From Magicicada septendecula (lineage: Eukaryota > Arthropoda > Insecta > Hemiptera > Cicadidae), in assembly GCA_034769895.1 (NCBI GenBank), contig CM068367.1:112948654-113012653 (forward strand): a stretch of 64,000 bases of DNA, given 5' to 3'. A model generated the notes under the pieces. That model did not search any database, was not told the origin of the DNA, and saw nothing but the letters and a program-made list of their open reading frames with translations. Both the position numbers and the translations under genes were made by a program. This document shows positions 38,163 to 49,612 of the stretch, piece by piece (position 1 is the first letter of the stretch; each line of letters opens with the position of its first letter).

Positions 38163-38920
38163 CAGTCATTGACTGTCCTTTGTTTTTTGTTTCCTTTTAT
38201 ACGTAGTCCTTCAGTCTTCGACTGGTTTGTACCCTCCCCGCATATACCCGTGGTGCGTGTGGCACTGAGACTCTCACAGGTATATGGGACCTACAGTTTA
38301 ACGCCGGATCCGAACGGCATAGTTGGGGAAGGTTTATACTAAGCAGGACACCTCTCGCTGGTTGGCCATTGCCTTGCGAGGGGGAACGGTCGTATCTAAA
38401 TCAGATGGCCCCCGGCGGGAATTGAAGCCGCGCCGACAGCGTAGCAGCGCCACACGCTAGCCACTACGCCACGACCGCTCCAAACAAATTTAATCATATT
38501 AAAACCTCTTATTACTAATGACACTTTCAGTTATTAACTGTCTTTTGTACTTACTATACCTAATTTGAAAAAACAATAAAATAAAAACATCTTATAACTA
38601 TTAAATTCTTATATTACTTAATCTTTAAAGTACTTTTACCATTAAAACTATTCTTAGTCATTAGACTGTCTTTTATTCTTAGGTTTTTTATAGGGTATTT
38701 CTCTACACTGATGGTAGTCTTTTTAAATGACTTCTATTTCCTACACTATTCGTTATTATATGGTGTCACTTGTTATTCTCTACACTGACTGTAGTCTCTA
38801 ACTTGTATTGTTTGTATTATGGTATTTCACCTTACATTTCCTACACTAATGGTAGTCTTTTTTAAATGATTTCTTACACTATGGCAAGTTTTGGTTGGTT
38901 TCTACACTATTGGTAGTCTT
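38163..38920. repeat. mini-hairpin repeat series
   Basis: Short inverted repeats recur: CAGTCATTGACTG (38163), CAGTCTTCGACTG (38212), CAGTTATTAACTG (38528), AGTCATTAGACT (38656), then CTACACTGATGGTAG (38703), CTACACTGACTGTAG (38780), CTACACTAATGGTAG (38841) and CTACACTATTGGTAG (38902), most followed by TCTTTT-type sequence. The last three lie 61 bp apart. The SINE at 38220-38482 interrupts the series. Confidence 0.65.
38220..38482 (-). mobile_element. tRNA-derived SINE
   Basis: The minus strand begins GAGCGGTCGTGGCG and has a Pol III A box TGGCGTAGTGGCTAGCG (38471-38455) and a B box GGCTTCAATTCC (38429-38418) at tRNA-like spacing, then a non-tRNA body of about 190 bp. GC content is far above its surroundings. 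No clear tail or target duplication identified, so the ends are approximate. A true tRNA gene is unlikely because the acceptor stem and terminator are absent. Confidence 0.7.
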
Positions 38921-39700
38921 TTGGTTTGTTTTCACACTGTTCTTAAAATAGGCTTACATTTTAGTTTACAATTCTATTTTAATTGCATTGTATCCTGTAA
39001 CTTGAGTTATTTGGTCTGACATTTATCATTGGTTTCAATTATGTAAAAAATTGGGTATATTCATTCATCATAATGTTTTAGTGGATATCCTTTCTTGTTT
39101 ATATATTCCTTTTATGAACCTTGACATATTTTGTCTCTTCCTTCTTATTATATTAGTATTTCCTTATCTTGTGGTTTCATGTCCTTATCTTATTTACAGC
39201 TCCTTATTAATTTGTTATTGGTCTTGTATCATGGGGTTTTCTGCTTCTTCATTTAATAAATTTTCCTTTATTAATATTTTGTTTACTTTTTACTTTTGTC
39301 TTTTCTTTTACTGCTCCCCAACCTACTGGGTATACTGCTGTTGTACTGGGGTTTTATATAGTTGGTTATTTATATGTGGACCAAGAGTTTTCTTTGTTCT
39401 TCAGTTTAAGTTTATTAACATTTTATCGACTTAATGATCAGCTTCTTTAGTTTATTTTTTAACCATTTATTATTCTCACTCACTATTGACATTTTCTTCT
39501 TTATTCGTGTTGTATTAAGTTAAATTTTAAGGTGATAATTCTGTTATGCTACAACATGACACGAAATAATTCGTAGTACGATGTGTCACGCTTAATAAAT
39601 ATTTTAAGAAAAACAAGTTTCACTAGATGGTAGTGTGATTGTAGAGATGGTAGCAACCTACAAGTAGGTCTATACCTTTCTGTGCGTTCTGGTATATTAT
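38921..39700. other. T-rich tract, part 2
   Basis: Continuation of the T-rich composition. The longest open frame (39051-39434) is made of Phe/Leu/Ser/Cys/Ile codons and shows no domain. Confidence 0.4.
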
Positions 39701-39785
39701 GGTACGCATATTCCCTTATTCTAATGAAAGTCTGCTTTACTGATTTACAGGTGTAATTCGGTTTTTGGAGTTGAACATTGAGAGA
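39700..39785 (+). repeat. diverged repeat, copy 1 of 2
   Basis: TTCTAATGAAAGTCTGCTTT ... ACAGGTGTAATTCGG ... GAGTTGAA resembles 40518-40600 (TTTTAATGCAAGTCTGCTTT ... ACGGGTGTAACTCG ... GAAGTTGA). Unknown family; it directly precedes the non-LTR tail at 39790. Confidence 0.5.
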
Positions 39786-39789
39786 CAAG

Positions 39790-40135
39790 TCAAGAATGTG
39801 CTAGTAACAGCAGAGAAGGATATACTCTGAATGAGTATTAGCGTCAAGGATACCAAATGAACAAATTAGTAATATAACGAAAGCGAAGTATGTAATAGTG
39901 GACAGAATACATGTCAAATGCTTTGGTCATCTATTTAGAACGACAGATTAATAACTATTGAAAAAAAATCATCGACAACATCAGACAGACAGAAAAGGGA
40001 CCGCAACGCAAATCATGGAATGACAGAATCTGGGAATTCATGTCGGCCATGAGAGAAAGAGTCTAAATGAAGCGACGGCCTATGACAGAAGAACCTGTAA
40101 AAAAGGGGATTGGGTAGACACCATTTTGTGAATGT
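39790..40135 (+). pseudogene. non-LTR retrotransposon C-terminal fragment
   Basis: In pieces of two frames it reads ITKAKYVIVDRIHVKCFGHLFR and GPQRKSWNDRIWEFMSAMRER, then AYDRRTCKKGDWVD. Pattern RxxCFGHLxR ... GPQRKSWND ... is the usual end of the reverse-transcriptase polyprotein of one group of arthropod non-LTR elements. Stops and frameshifts are present and no upstream RT motifs are kept; 5'-truncated copy. Clade not assigned. Confidence 0.6.
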
Positions 40136-41315
40136 AGGTCTATAACTAATATATTGTATTATTCATGTACTGTATATATTTAACCCAAATATAAATACGT
40201 GAGATCAAATGTAATATGTTTAGTTTATATAATAGGCCTATATATCTAAAATTAACAGGTAATATGTGCGCCCATTTACACGCGTAGTACCACAGTTTAG
40301 ACTATAATCGTGTCTTATTTACTGTCTGCATGATTAAACCCGTGGATTCTCCAGGAGAGAGACGACGGCGGCTCCATCAATTCACTTAGCTTCGTTAGTA
40401 TTCCGGTTCCGCCGGAACTCGCCCAATCATTTACTGCTTTTATTCCTTCACCCGTATACTAGTTCGTGCGGCGTGATATTAGTAATTTTATTTTCTGAAC
40501 GTTCTAGTTTATTACGATAAACACATTCCTTTATTTTAATGCAAGTCTGCTTTTCTGTCCTTACGGGTGTAACTCGTTGTTCGAAGTTGAGTGTGTATTT
40601 CTTTTCCCGATTTCTTTCCTCCTATCACGTGTTTCAGCTATTCCATCATTCCGTAAGTTTTATCCTCTTTTCTAAATTTCCCAAGTGCTCCCCGCCTCCC
40701 CCCACATACACACAGAAAGGAAGGTCCAAAGACCAGGTGCGAAGAAAAAATGTTTGTATTGTCTCTATTTGTGACGGAATGGATATTGGGTAACGGGGGG
40801 GGGGGGGCTGACTAATCACTGACTATTTTTCTTGAATAACTCGCACGCGCTTACATAATTAATATATATAATTACGCGCGCACACACATTAACAATGTAT
40901 GTTTTTTAAATTCTACTAGAATATGTTTTTGTGTATAATTTGTTTTACACTGTTTCAACAGAGTTTTAACTGTTATCTGTGTCGTCATCTAATTGTAAAA
41001 TACACAATAATCGTTTTAAAATATGTATATTAATCACACACAGATTGTCCTTACGCGTGTGTGTGTTTATATTATATAGCATAATTACAAAATAATACGA
41101 AGTAATTCAGTTTAGCACACCCGATGAACCTCAGCTGGATTCTCATCTTGCTTTAACCTGTCTTGGGTGCGATCTCTGTCTTTAATCTTTTCTATCTGGT
41201 CTCTCTTGACCGACTCTTGGTCTTTTCGACCCTGATGCTATTAGGTTTCGAGGCTAAGGGAGTCTTTCGTTTTTTATATACTTCAACTTTTGTATTTGTG
41301 GGTAACTTTCAGCAT
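40136..41315. other. intergenic, simple-repeat rich
   Basis: Contains a second copy of the 39.7-kb repeat (40518-40600), a poly-G run at about 40794-40807 and CG/CA-rich words near 40845-40890 and 41035-41065. No coding sequence seen. Confidence 0.5.
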
Positions 41316-41963
41316 TCACTGTACCATTAAAAAAGTTGGGTCCGATGATCCCACCGGCAAAGATCCCTGCTCAAAAGTAACCCCCGGAGCGTTTAACTCT
41401 GTCTCTATCACCACATGTGGATTCGCAGTATCCCAGTAAACACAGTTGTGCCTATTCACTGTACCATTCAGCTTAAAAGTAGCCTCGTCACTCCAAAGAA
41501 TGGTTTTGTAAAATTGTGGATCGGCTTCTTGTCGTATTGCGTACCATTCGCAGAATTCTGTACGCCTATCAGGATCATCTTCATTTAGGCCTTGGAGTAA
41601 AGTGGGCTTATATGGTATCAACTTCAACGTTTTCTGCATCCTTTGCAGGCTTGTTCGAGGTATTCCATACTCATTGGACGCTTTTCGTATTGATTTCTTT
41701 GGTGACTGCACAAAACATTGCGCAACGATATTTAAATTCTCTTCTGTTGTAACTGTTTTTGGCCTACCTGATCGAGGAAGTTCCGCTACCATTCCAGTCT
41801 GTTCAAATCTCTTATTCAGTTTACGAATACCTTCTCTAGATGGAGGTGCGATGTTTGGAAAACGTTCCGCAAATAACTCAATAACATCACTGTAATTATG
41901 GTCCTGTTTCCACCACATCTGCAGTTCAAAAACATGCTGGTCTGTAGATAGTTTTCTATTCAT
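41316..41963 (-). pseudogene. mariner-like transposase, N-terminal two-thirds
   Basis: Starts MNRKLSTDQHVFELQMWWKQ at 41963. Helix-turn-helix DNA-binding half (residues about 1-120) includes the GRP linker SGRPKTVTTEEN, followed by PRTSLQRMQKTL. The catalytic half begins DPDRRTEFCEWY and keeps the first catalytic Asp in LWSDEATF (codon 41489-41487), then NGTVNRHNCVYW and ETELNAPGVT. A one-base frameshift near 41372 puts the following GIIGPNFFNGTVNAE in another frame, and similarity stops near 41290; the second and third catalytic acids are missing. The family is common in insects as a DUF4817/DDE_3 protein. Not functional. Confidence 0.88.
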
Positions 41964-42142
41964 TGTCTCGCAAACAACACGAACAACAAACAACAAACAA
42001 GCGCTAACAACAGCAGACACATCAACATCAACCTAACCTCATAACCTCAAATCTCAACTGAATTATGGGAACTACTGCTCTAGTCAAGTCCGGTAACTAC
42101 TATGCTAGTCAATCGAGCGTCTACACACTGCTAGTGCCAACT

Positions 42143-42162
42143 GACTTATGGGCCACCCGGTA
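42143..42162 (-). repeat. mariner 5' terminal inverted repeat end
   Basis: The minus strand starts TACCGGGTGGCCCATAAGTC, resembling mariner-family ends of the TA-CAGGGTGxCCCATAAGTC type. It lies about 180 bp upstream of the transposase ATG. No matching 3' end was found near 41100-41300, so the element is 3'-truncated. Confidence 0.65.
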
Positions 42163-42256
42163 GACCGGTGGGGAAGAGAGCTGTAGGACGGCCGAGAGCG
42201 AAGTGGGTCCCGGAACAGGTGTAGGAGGAGGTGGATAATGATGATGATGAATCGTT
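42163..42256 (+). pseudogene. non-LTR retrotransposon 3' end with (ATG)n tail
   Basis: Translates GRRAVGRPRAKWVPEQV followed by stop and GATAATGATGATGATGA. GRRxVGRPRxxW is the conserved end of the polyprotein in the non-LTR group also seen at 50.9 kb; triplet tails are typical of its 3' end. The mariner end abuts it. Confidence 0.55.
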
Positions 42257-42262
42257 AATCAA

Positions 42263-44080
42263 AATATGGATGGCTTCACAACTCAGGGATACGCATGTTT
42301 TTAGATGTCCAGAGATTAACATTGATCATTATATGGTGGTCCGTAGAACTGAGATATGGACAAGTTGGAGGAACGTTAGGAATACTACTGAGTCACATAG
42401 AAAGATAGTTTTTAAGGTCCATATATATCTGCTCCATGAATAGGTATCAGTGATCTTTACCAGAAGAGGTTAACAGAGTATGCACAATTGGTCCCTATTA
42501 GTGATAATATAGAAGAAAAATAGAATAATATACGGAACCTTTTTAAGAAAATAGGCAATGAAATGCTTGGAAAGAAACGAATAAATCCTCGGAAAAGAGG
42601 TAAAATGTGTGGAACGAAGAGATAGAACAAAGGAACAAGGAAAGCAATTAGTTGATCTCAGACATCTTCAAAACGATAACCAGTGAAGATTTTTATATTT
42701 ATAAGCGGAAATTTATATCTGTGAATTTCATTATCACGAGAAGCACATGACAGACCATGGAATAGATTATTATTAGTAATATAGAGAACGATATACATGG
42801 ACGCCGAATGGTAGCATAAAAATTAATGAAATATCTTAACTAAGAAGAGAGGGAGACAGTATGTCTGAATTTGCAAATAACAAATGTGTTGAGCTTTACA
42901 AGGAACTATGGTATGATCCTAACGCTCCCCAAGAAACTTCAGAAGATGGGGGGGCAGGTGTAGATTCAATAACATTTGAGGAACTAAAAGGGCATTTATA
43001 TCCGTTAGGAACTGCAAATAATTTTTCTAATATTAGTGAGTCCCAAAATATATTTTTTTTTCATGGAATGTAAAACCTAAAATAACAAAATATATATTTA
43101 AAAAAACGTTAAATATTTTCAGAATCGAGAGACGATATGTTCAGTGGATCGAGAGACCCTCTTCCAGTGTCTGCAAGAATGCGGTGTCGACCCCAAAACT
43201 CTAAAATTAGTTAAACTAACGTTAACCGACACAGTTTCGAAAATTAAATTTCTAAGAGAACTTAGTGACCCCTTCCCAATCCACACTGGCGTACGTCAAA
43301 GGGATGGACTCTCCTCTATTCTCTTTAACTATGTCCTAGATAAAGTCATGAAAACCTTCCATAAAGCCAATTCAAACTAGGATTAGCGTAGGCAACAAAT
43401 CAAAAGGCGTAGAATCAAGCTGTTTAGCTTTCACGGATGATCTTGCTACCTTCGCCCACTCAGAAGAAGAAGCAAGAAAGCAAGCAGAAGATCTCAAAGA
43501 GATAGCGGAGAAAACTGGCCTTTGCTAAAACGGAAATTATGACCACCCTATTTAAATTTCAGAAAACGTGCCTGGACACTACGTATGGAGAAATAAAATA
43601 TAGGCTACTAACAATTTCAAATATCTTGGGGAAAATATATCCCAAAACGCCTCGGATAAAGCAACCTTTAAGATAAGGAAACTCAAATTACCAATTTGGA
43701 ACCTCTTCTTAAAATTGAACGAAGAATTTTTCGGAAAATTTATGGCTCCAAGAAAACTGAAGATGGGTACAGGCATTGACCCAAGCAAGAGCTCTACAGA
43801 GATCTGGAAACGGCTGTCCGAAGGAAAAGACTGAGATTCCTTGGACATATGGTTCGGATGGATCGGTCCAGATTAAATAAACAAATTTTCAAATATATTT
43901 GGCAACTTAATAGTCGGAACGGATACACCAAACAACTCAAGGAGAAAATGATGAAACTGGGTACCTCTTTGAATGACTGTGTGGTTGGAACTACATACAG
44001 AAACAAAATTCAAAATCTTGAGGTTCTCTTCGGTGAGAAAAAGACGAGAAAGTGGGGATAGTGGAAAGGAAGGGGCGCAT
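42263..44080 (+). pseudogene. degenerate non-LTR retrotransposon (endonuclease end plus RT)
   Basis: Pieces in order: end of the apurinic-type endonuclease (RDTHVFRCPEINIDHYMVV, 42281-42340), linker (ISDLYQKRLTEYAQLVPISD; NIRNLFKKIGNEMLGKKR), ENDIHGRRMVA near 42790, ELWYDPNAPQETSEDGGAGV near 42907, then after an internal deletion of RT motifs 1-3 (about 43020-43130) VDRETLFQCLQECGVDPKTL (43148 on), the palm motif HTGVRQRDGLSSILFN and the catalytic box FTDDLA (43430-43447, Asp-Asp kept). The C-terminal part reads RRKRLRFLGHMVRMDRSRLN. Multiple frameshifts and stops. RT of this type copies its own RNA at the target site; this copy is dead. Clade not assigned (RTE/Jockey-like superfamily). Confidence 0.82.
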
Positions 44081-45405
44081 AGTGTCCTTCTGGGAGGAGA
44101 AGTAAACGAAAAGGAAAGGAAAAGATATTCGCGTGGTGCACGGCTGGCTTGTTTGTGTAAAAAAAGTAAATATCAACGTTTGTGTGTACTCTCATTCACT
44201 CAAGTGCGTACATTTTAATACCGGTACGTAATTCACAGAGTTCATTACGTGTACACAGGTTACACACTTGTGTATGCGTTGTTATGGTGGTTGCATAATT
44301 TCTTGCTACGCTGTGTATGAGGACTGGATAAACAAACGCTTCGATTTTATCTCATCGCCTTTCACAACTCGGTGCGGTAAACTTACTACTGATTTATATT
44401 AATGGCTTGTACATTAATTGTGTTTGGGAATGAGCAGCAAACATTTTAATGGGAAATGGTTAGCAATAACATTATTTGGGAATTCCCACTTTTTACCTGA
44501 CTTCGGAAGAGAGAACAGTATCATAGACAGATTGAGACAGGCGAGTATAGATCGGAAGGAATAACTTAAAAAAAAAATAATTTCAAGTATTCCAAGTTAG
44601 TTCGGTTAGAGTAGTTTGCATTGTAGACAAGAAACTGAAAACACTGTGTTGATTTGAACGGAAAGAGAATGCAGTAAGAAAGGAGGAAAATTGTAAATAA
44701 GCAAACTATGAAGATAAATGAGAATAATTTGGACGATAAATAAGAAAAATTGGCACTATAAGTTAGAAGAAAGAGAAGACGTAGACGTAATTGGAGAAAA
44801 AGAACACGAAAAGTAGGAGCAAGAGAATAACGAAAGAAGAAGTAATGAATAGAAAATAATGTTTATTTTCTGTTCAAATGGTATAAAACGTCTCAACAAG
44901 TATGTTTTATTTTATTATTTCTTCGATGTATCAATCTGCGCAGTAAGATGGCAGAGAATTTTTCGTCTTTAACAGCTCAGTAGACACGGATTCGTTTCTA
45001 GTGAAGTTATTGTATCTGCCCGACGGGAATTGTGCTGTACACGATTCTCACACTGTCTCCACTATTTTCAGCAAACGTTCCTCATTTGTGCCGATCTTTT
45101 GTTATTTTGTGTTTCCTTATGTTTTCTTGTGTCCGAACCCAGGTACTCATTTCTACGAGCTAATTTTTACAATCATACCTTTATAAGAAAATCTGTTTCA
45201 ATCAATCTATCGGCTTGTATTTTCTAATCCGATTGTTACTCAAGCAGCGTTATTAGAAAACATTTCTCGTTTCGTTGGCTGCTTCCACATGACTGATATA
45301 GTTTCGTGATGTCACGGTCGACTCTCCTTTAATGTTTTGTACGATAGGCCTACTCCTAAAAAACTGAATCTCTGCTTCTTGAGTTGTAACTGTTTGGTCT
45401 GCGGA
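44081..45405. other. intergenic, no gene seen
   Basis: AT-rich with no readable domain; AG-rich stretch 44640-44850 on the plus strand. Open frames near 45001-45227 are short and compositional. Confidence 0.45.
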
Positions 45406-45545
45406 TTTAATGCGGTCTCGGTCAGTTGTGACGAAACGACGTTTTTACCTGTTCTTACCCGGTCAGTTGCGTCCCGCATTTTTACTTGGTCGCAGCTGAC
45501 CGAATTCGTGACAACTAGTAAAAACGTTCCTGTTTCAAAATTAGA
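45406..45545. repeat. inverted-repeat cluster
   Basis: GGTCAGTTGCG and CGCAGCTGACC form a 10-of-11 inverted repeat; GTTGTGACGAA and TTCGTGACAAC form another outside it; GACGTTTTTAC and GTAAAAACGTT extend it. Looks like a small foldback or MITE remnant. A related GGTTGCAACTGACTGCGGTC occurs at 45761-45780. Confidence 0.45.
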
Positions 45546-47745
45546 TGAGGTTTCAATTCTATAAATTTATCGTTTGTGCGAATAACCTTAAACTAACCTT
45601 CCAATATTTTTGTTAGGTTAGGCTGGTGTCTTTTTAGTTTGGTTCCTTCGTCTACAAGTAAGATGGAGGCGTATAAAGTCAGTGTACAATGCGAAAGTAA
45701 TTGTAATATACATGTCACAATAAGTGGTAGAGATGCTGTGGACGAGATGTTGTGAATGCGGTTGCAACTGACTGCGGTCCATTTAGTGTGAACATGTATG
45801 TTTTCAAAACAGGGTTTTTTTCAAAACTAAGCGTATCGATCACATGCCTGCATCGAACTGCTTCTGTGAAATATATGAAAAAACGAATGAATGAAGCCTG
45901 TCAAAGTTGGGAATCAAGCAGAAACTTTGTAACGAAATCCACAATATCGGGAGAAATGAACGGCTTTTAATAAGCGTGAGTAGGCGCTTCGTCAGGGGTC
46001 CAAAGGAGGTGTGACGCGAAATATGCTTTCATAGAAAAGAAATCCACCAGCCTCTCCACCGCAACTCTACTCTCACCTACACGTCGGTAGGCCCTGTTAC
46101 ACCGAGCAATCCACTCCAAGGTTGTGGTAACCAATTCCTTTGGCGGAGTGGATCGGTAAGCAAACGAGAGATGAGGGTTCTGTCAGGGCAGTCTGGGGGT
46201 ATCCTGGGAGGATAGTGATAGGACACCAGCCTGGTAGGATGGTGCACATCGGCAGCAGGATGTGCATCTAGTGTGGAGGCGGAGGAGGCTATAGTAGCCC
46301 AACGGTGCACACGTGGGCTGAGTCAGTTAGCCTACTGCGACCGGGCAGAGAGAGCGCGTCAGCTGAGGTGAAAACAACTCTCTAGGGGAAGAACACCCCG
46401 AAATCAAAGTTTCCGGTTCTCCAGGTTGGGGTTGGATCGGATAATTCACATATCCCATCTGTCAAACTCTTTTATGTGCAGAAACCTATCAGTTTCTCAG
46501 TCCGTCAGTTATACAAATATGAATGTGATGGCTAATAATTTATTTCCCGTAGGGGCTCGATCGGATCCGGGGGGCCCCAGTCCTTACAATTTCATATGTT
46601 ACATTTTAAAGTAAAATAATTTAAACTGTGGTCATCTTAATTCTGTCTTACAGTAAAATTTAACATTTCTTAACAGTTTGCTAAATTCAGTTGTTTAATA
46701 AGCTTATTAATTGTAAGTTTTTTTTTTTTAATAAAGTTTAGGTAAAATATTTCTAAACATGTGTTACATGATATATTTTTGGTAAATCTGTAATTTGTGC
46801 TTAATCGAGATTAAAATATTATGAAACAAAAATACTTAATTGTTAATATCGTCTCAGAGTTCATAATATAATTTTTTAAATTTAAATTTTGCTTGCTTAC
46901 AGCTATCCACACAGCTTACGAACGAGTTATAACGAATTCACACCAAAACTTTAGTGATTTAGTGACATTTGATAATTAATTTTTACTCCGAAATTGAATC
47001 CCTGTTTTGTCATACCGGTTGTAAAGAACGGGGAGAAATTACTTGTTCCATAAAATATTTTTTCCTGAGAAATAAATTTGGAAAATAGGTATTCTAAATA
47101 TGTAGTCAAATATATGACATGTATAGTATTGTATAAAACAACTTCAAAATTTTTACATGGCTAGTAATTATGCAAAATACCACTAAGCTGGCCATTTTGT
47201 CCAACTTTCCCCTAGGTCGGTATTGTGGTTAGGCGGTATGTTTTGTTACCATGTAACTCTAAAACGGCTGCACCGATTTCGACAAATACGATGTCAAATC
47301 ACTCGACTTAAATAAATTTGGTACTATCGATGAAGAAATAAAATTTAGAAAAAACAAAATGTCGTCGGGCATTACACATCGTACTGTGTAAAACGGGCCA
47401 ACCTAACTAGGTTTGTTTGTCAATTTTAACCAATAAAGAGCGAAAAAAATATGATTACAACAAAAACGAACTGAAAATAAAATTACTACCCGACAAGATG
47501 ACTCTGTTAGTTGGGCGTTAATTTATTTTGTGACAGCTGACTGTATGGTTACCATGGCAACAGAACTGTCTTGATAGATTTTTTGTTATTCTTCTTTAAG
47601 AAGTGACAGAATATTGTGCAGGACTTACAAATTATTTATGTTACTGTAATCTCATACAATTATTCAATCCCTGTATTTCGTGACATATTTTCCTCCTATA
47701 GTAATAATTTGGATTTTAAATAACAGTTTAAATAACATGTTAAAA
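45546..47745. other. intergenic with GC-rich patch
   Basis: 46020-46420 is much more GC-rich than its surroundings and ends near GGTTCTCCAGGTTGGGGTTG; it resembles leader sequence of a retroelement but I cannot name it. The rest is AT-rich. No coding frame recognised. Confidence 0.4.
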
Positions 47746-47749
47746 TAAC

Positions 47750-48135
47750 ATAGGAAAGCTAGACAAAGTGACGTGTATCAAATTCTACAAGACGATGGCA
47801 GTACCAACACTGCTGTATGGATGCGAGACCTGGACTATAAGGAAGAAGAATGACTGGTAGAAATGAGCTATTTGAGATCGGTAAAGGGATATACGCGACT
47901 CGATCATACAAGAAACGAGTATATTAGACGAGAGCTCGATATAGTTTCCCTAAATGAATTCATTCAGAATTATAGAAATTGCTGAAAACAACATCTAGAA
48001 AGGATGGAGAATACCCGCTTTCTGTAGTTGGTCAATGAGTATGAGCAGGTTGGAAGAAGATCTGTAGGAGGCCAGTCACAAGATGGCGGGAGTCATGAGG
48101 CAGGAACAGGAGAAATCCTATCCATGAAGTGATGA
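47750..48135 (+). pseudogene. non-LTR retrotransposon C-terminal fragment with (ATG)n tail
   Basis: KLDKVTCIKFYKTMAVPTLL then YGCETWTIRKKN is the thumb/C-terminal motif (AVPTLLYGCETWT) of the same non-LTR group as 50.4-51.0 kb. ISLNEFIQNYRN-like and GRRSVG residues follow in shifted frames. Ends GTGATGATGATGA. Frameshifts and stops throughout. Confidence 0.7.
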
Positions 48136-48662
48136 TGATGAAATAACATAGTCTTTTCCGTATTCCAGATTTTTGTATTTTTTAAAACAATTTTTGACTG
48201 GTTTATATTATATTAGAAATATTTAAAGTACCGATAATTATCATTCATGTTTTATTGTTGTTATTCTGATCTTCCTCTTCGTTTTCTTCTTTGTCTTCTA
48301 CTTTTTATTCCTTTTCCTTATAAGTATTAGGCCTAGTGTGTCTATTACTGAAGTGTCTTTTCAACTGTTTGTACACGTACTTTTTGTTTTGTATGAAAAC
48401 GGCGGTTAAAAATCAGTCGTCACACTTAAAATCACACCGTACTAATGATAACATTTTGAACATTCACGGCCATTTGGATTGGGTCAGAATGGTCAGTTTT
48501 AATGGAGCTGTGACCGCAGTTTTAATGCACCGCCATTTCCATGCAGAAAGTGTACCCGAAAAATTAATACACATTTCAGTATAGCAGCGTTTGTGCATGT
48601 TGGCAACAACAGAATACGTAGGCCTAGTGCTCCAACAAATGTGGCAGTCGTATTATCTATCA
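48136..48662. other. intergenic, no gene seen
   Basis: AT-rich; no recognisable domain on either strand. Confidence 0.45.
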
Positions 48663-48670
48663 TACGCCAC
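48663..48670. other. left 8-bp target duplication of hAT MITE
   Basis: TACGCCAC, matched by CACGCCAC at 48913-48920 (seven of eight). Confidence 0.7.
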
Positions 48671-48912
48671 CAAGCCCGGATTTCCCACTAGGCACGTGCC
48701 TAGGGGCGGCAGGCTCAGGGGGGCGGCACGAGGTGAAAAATTATTTGTTAAAATTTCATATTAAAATTGCAATAGAGATAGTTGAAGTGACTATTTTCAG
48801 CAACTTTTTTTCAGCAGTCAAAGAGAATTGAATATATAGAAGTTACTTGTAGGGGGGGGGGAGGTGCTAACAATAGTGCCTAGGGGCGGCAGGACACCTA
48901 AATCCGGGCATG
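48671..48912. mobile_element. hAT-type MITE, 242 bp
   Basis: Terminal inverted repeats CAAGCCCGGATTT and AAATCCGGGCATG (12 of 13 when reversed), 8-bp flanking duplication, and repeated subterminal GTGCCTAGGGGCGGCAGG near both ends (second copy in direct orientation). No coding capacity. Eight-bp duplication and CA..TG ends fit the hAT superfamily. Confidence 0.8.
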
Positions 48913-48920
48913 CACGCCAC

Positions 48921-49517
48921 ACGGTAATTACAACACACAGGCGCTTTTATATAGCACGCCACGGTTGTTATCAGCGCAGAATTTTATCTCTACTACGGTG
49001 TAACAAAATCTGAGGGCAATATAATATTCATTAGAATACAAATGGACGTCGGGTGCAGCGAACCAGCCACTATTTGCCGTAATTGATGTAACGTGAAAGA
49101 ATTAACACAGTAATTAGTTTTTTAATGCAAGGTCGATTACGAAGATTACTAGTGGTGTGTATGTGTGTGCGTGCACGCGCGTGTGTGTGTGACGTTTGAA
49201 TACGTTATTGGATTCCACTTGCCGTTCGGTGACGATGATAAAAAATAATGTAGTAATTTTGGTAATTGCTTGTAGATTTGAGGGCGGACGGAGTGTTTGA
49301 CAAAATGTAATTAAACAGTATAAAATTTCTGTCAGTGGTAATTACTAAATTGAAAGTCGAGTAATTACTAAAATTAAATGTTGCCTGCGAAATGTACGTT
49401 TCAATTGTCAGAGCTGAGTTTCTGTGAAATAAAGAATGGTGGAGTAGGGAATGTGCAGAATTGGGAAGACAAAGGAGAGGGTGTGGAAGAGGGAGAAAAG
49501 GGAGAGATGAATAAAAA
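48921..49517. other. intergenic, no gene seen
   Basis: GT/CG dinucleotide-rich words at 49155-49195; otherwise AT-rich. Confidence 0.45.
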
Positions 49518-49535
49518 GAAAGAGAGAGAGAGAGG

Positions 49536-49610
<75 letters not shown>

Positions 49611-49612
49611 CG
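49518..49612. repeat. (GA)n microsatellite
   Basis: GA dinucleotide run with a few GGGA and AAAG interruptions; the Arg-Glu open frame across it is not a gene. Confidence 0.95.

Noticed and set aside
38410..38482. Functional tRNA gene
   Set aside because: A and B boxes are present but there is no paired acceptor stem or terminator and a long unrelated body follows, so SINE is the better call.
39051..39434. 127-codon frame that looks like a membrane protein
   Set aside because: T-rich DNA gives Phe/Leu/Ile/Ser/Cys codons automatically; no ATG context, domain or charge pattern supports a gene.
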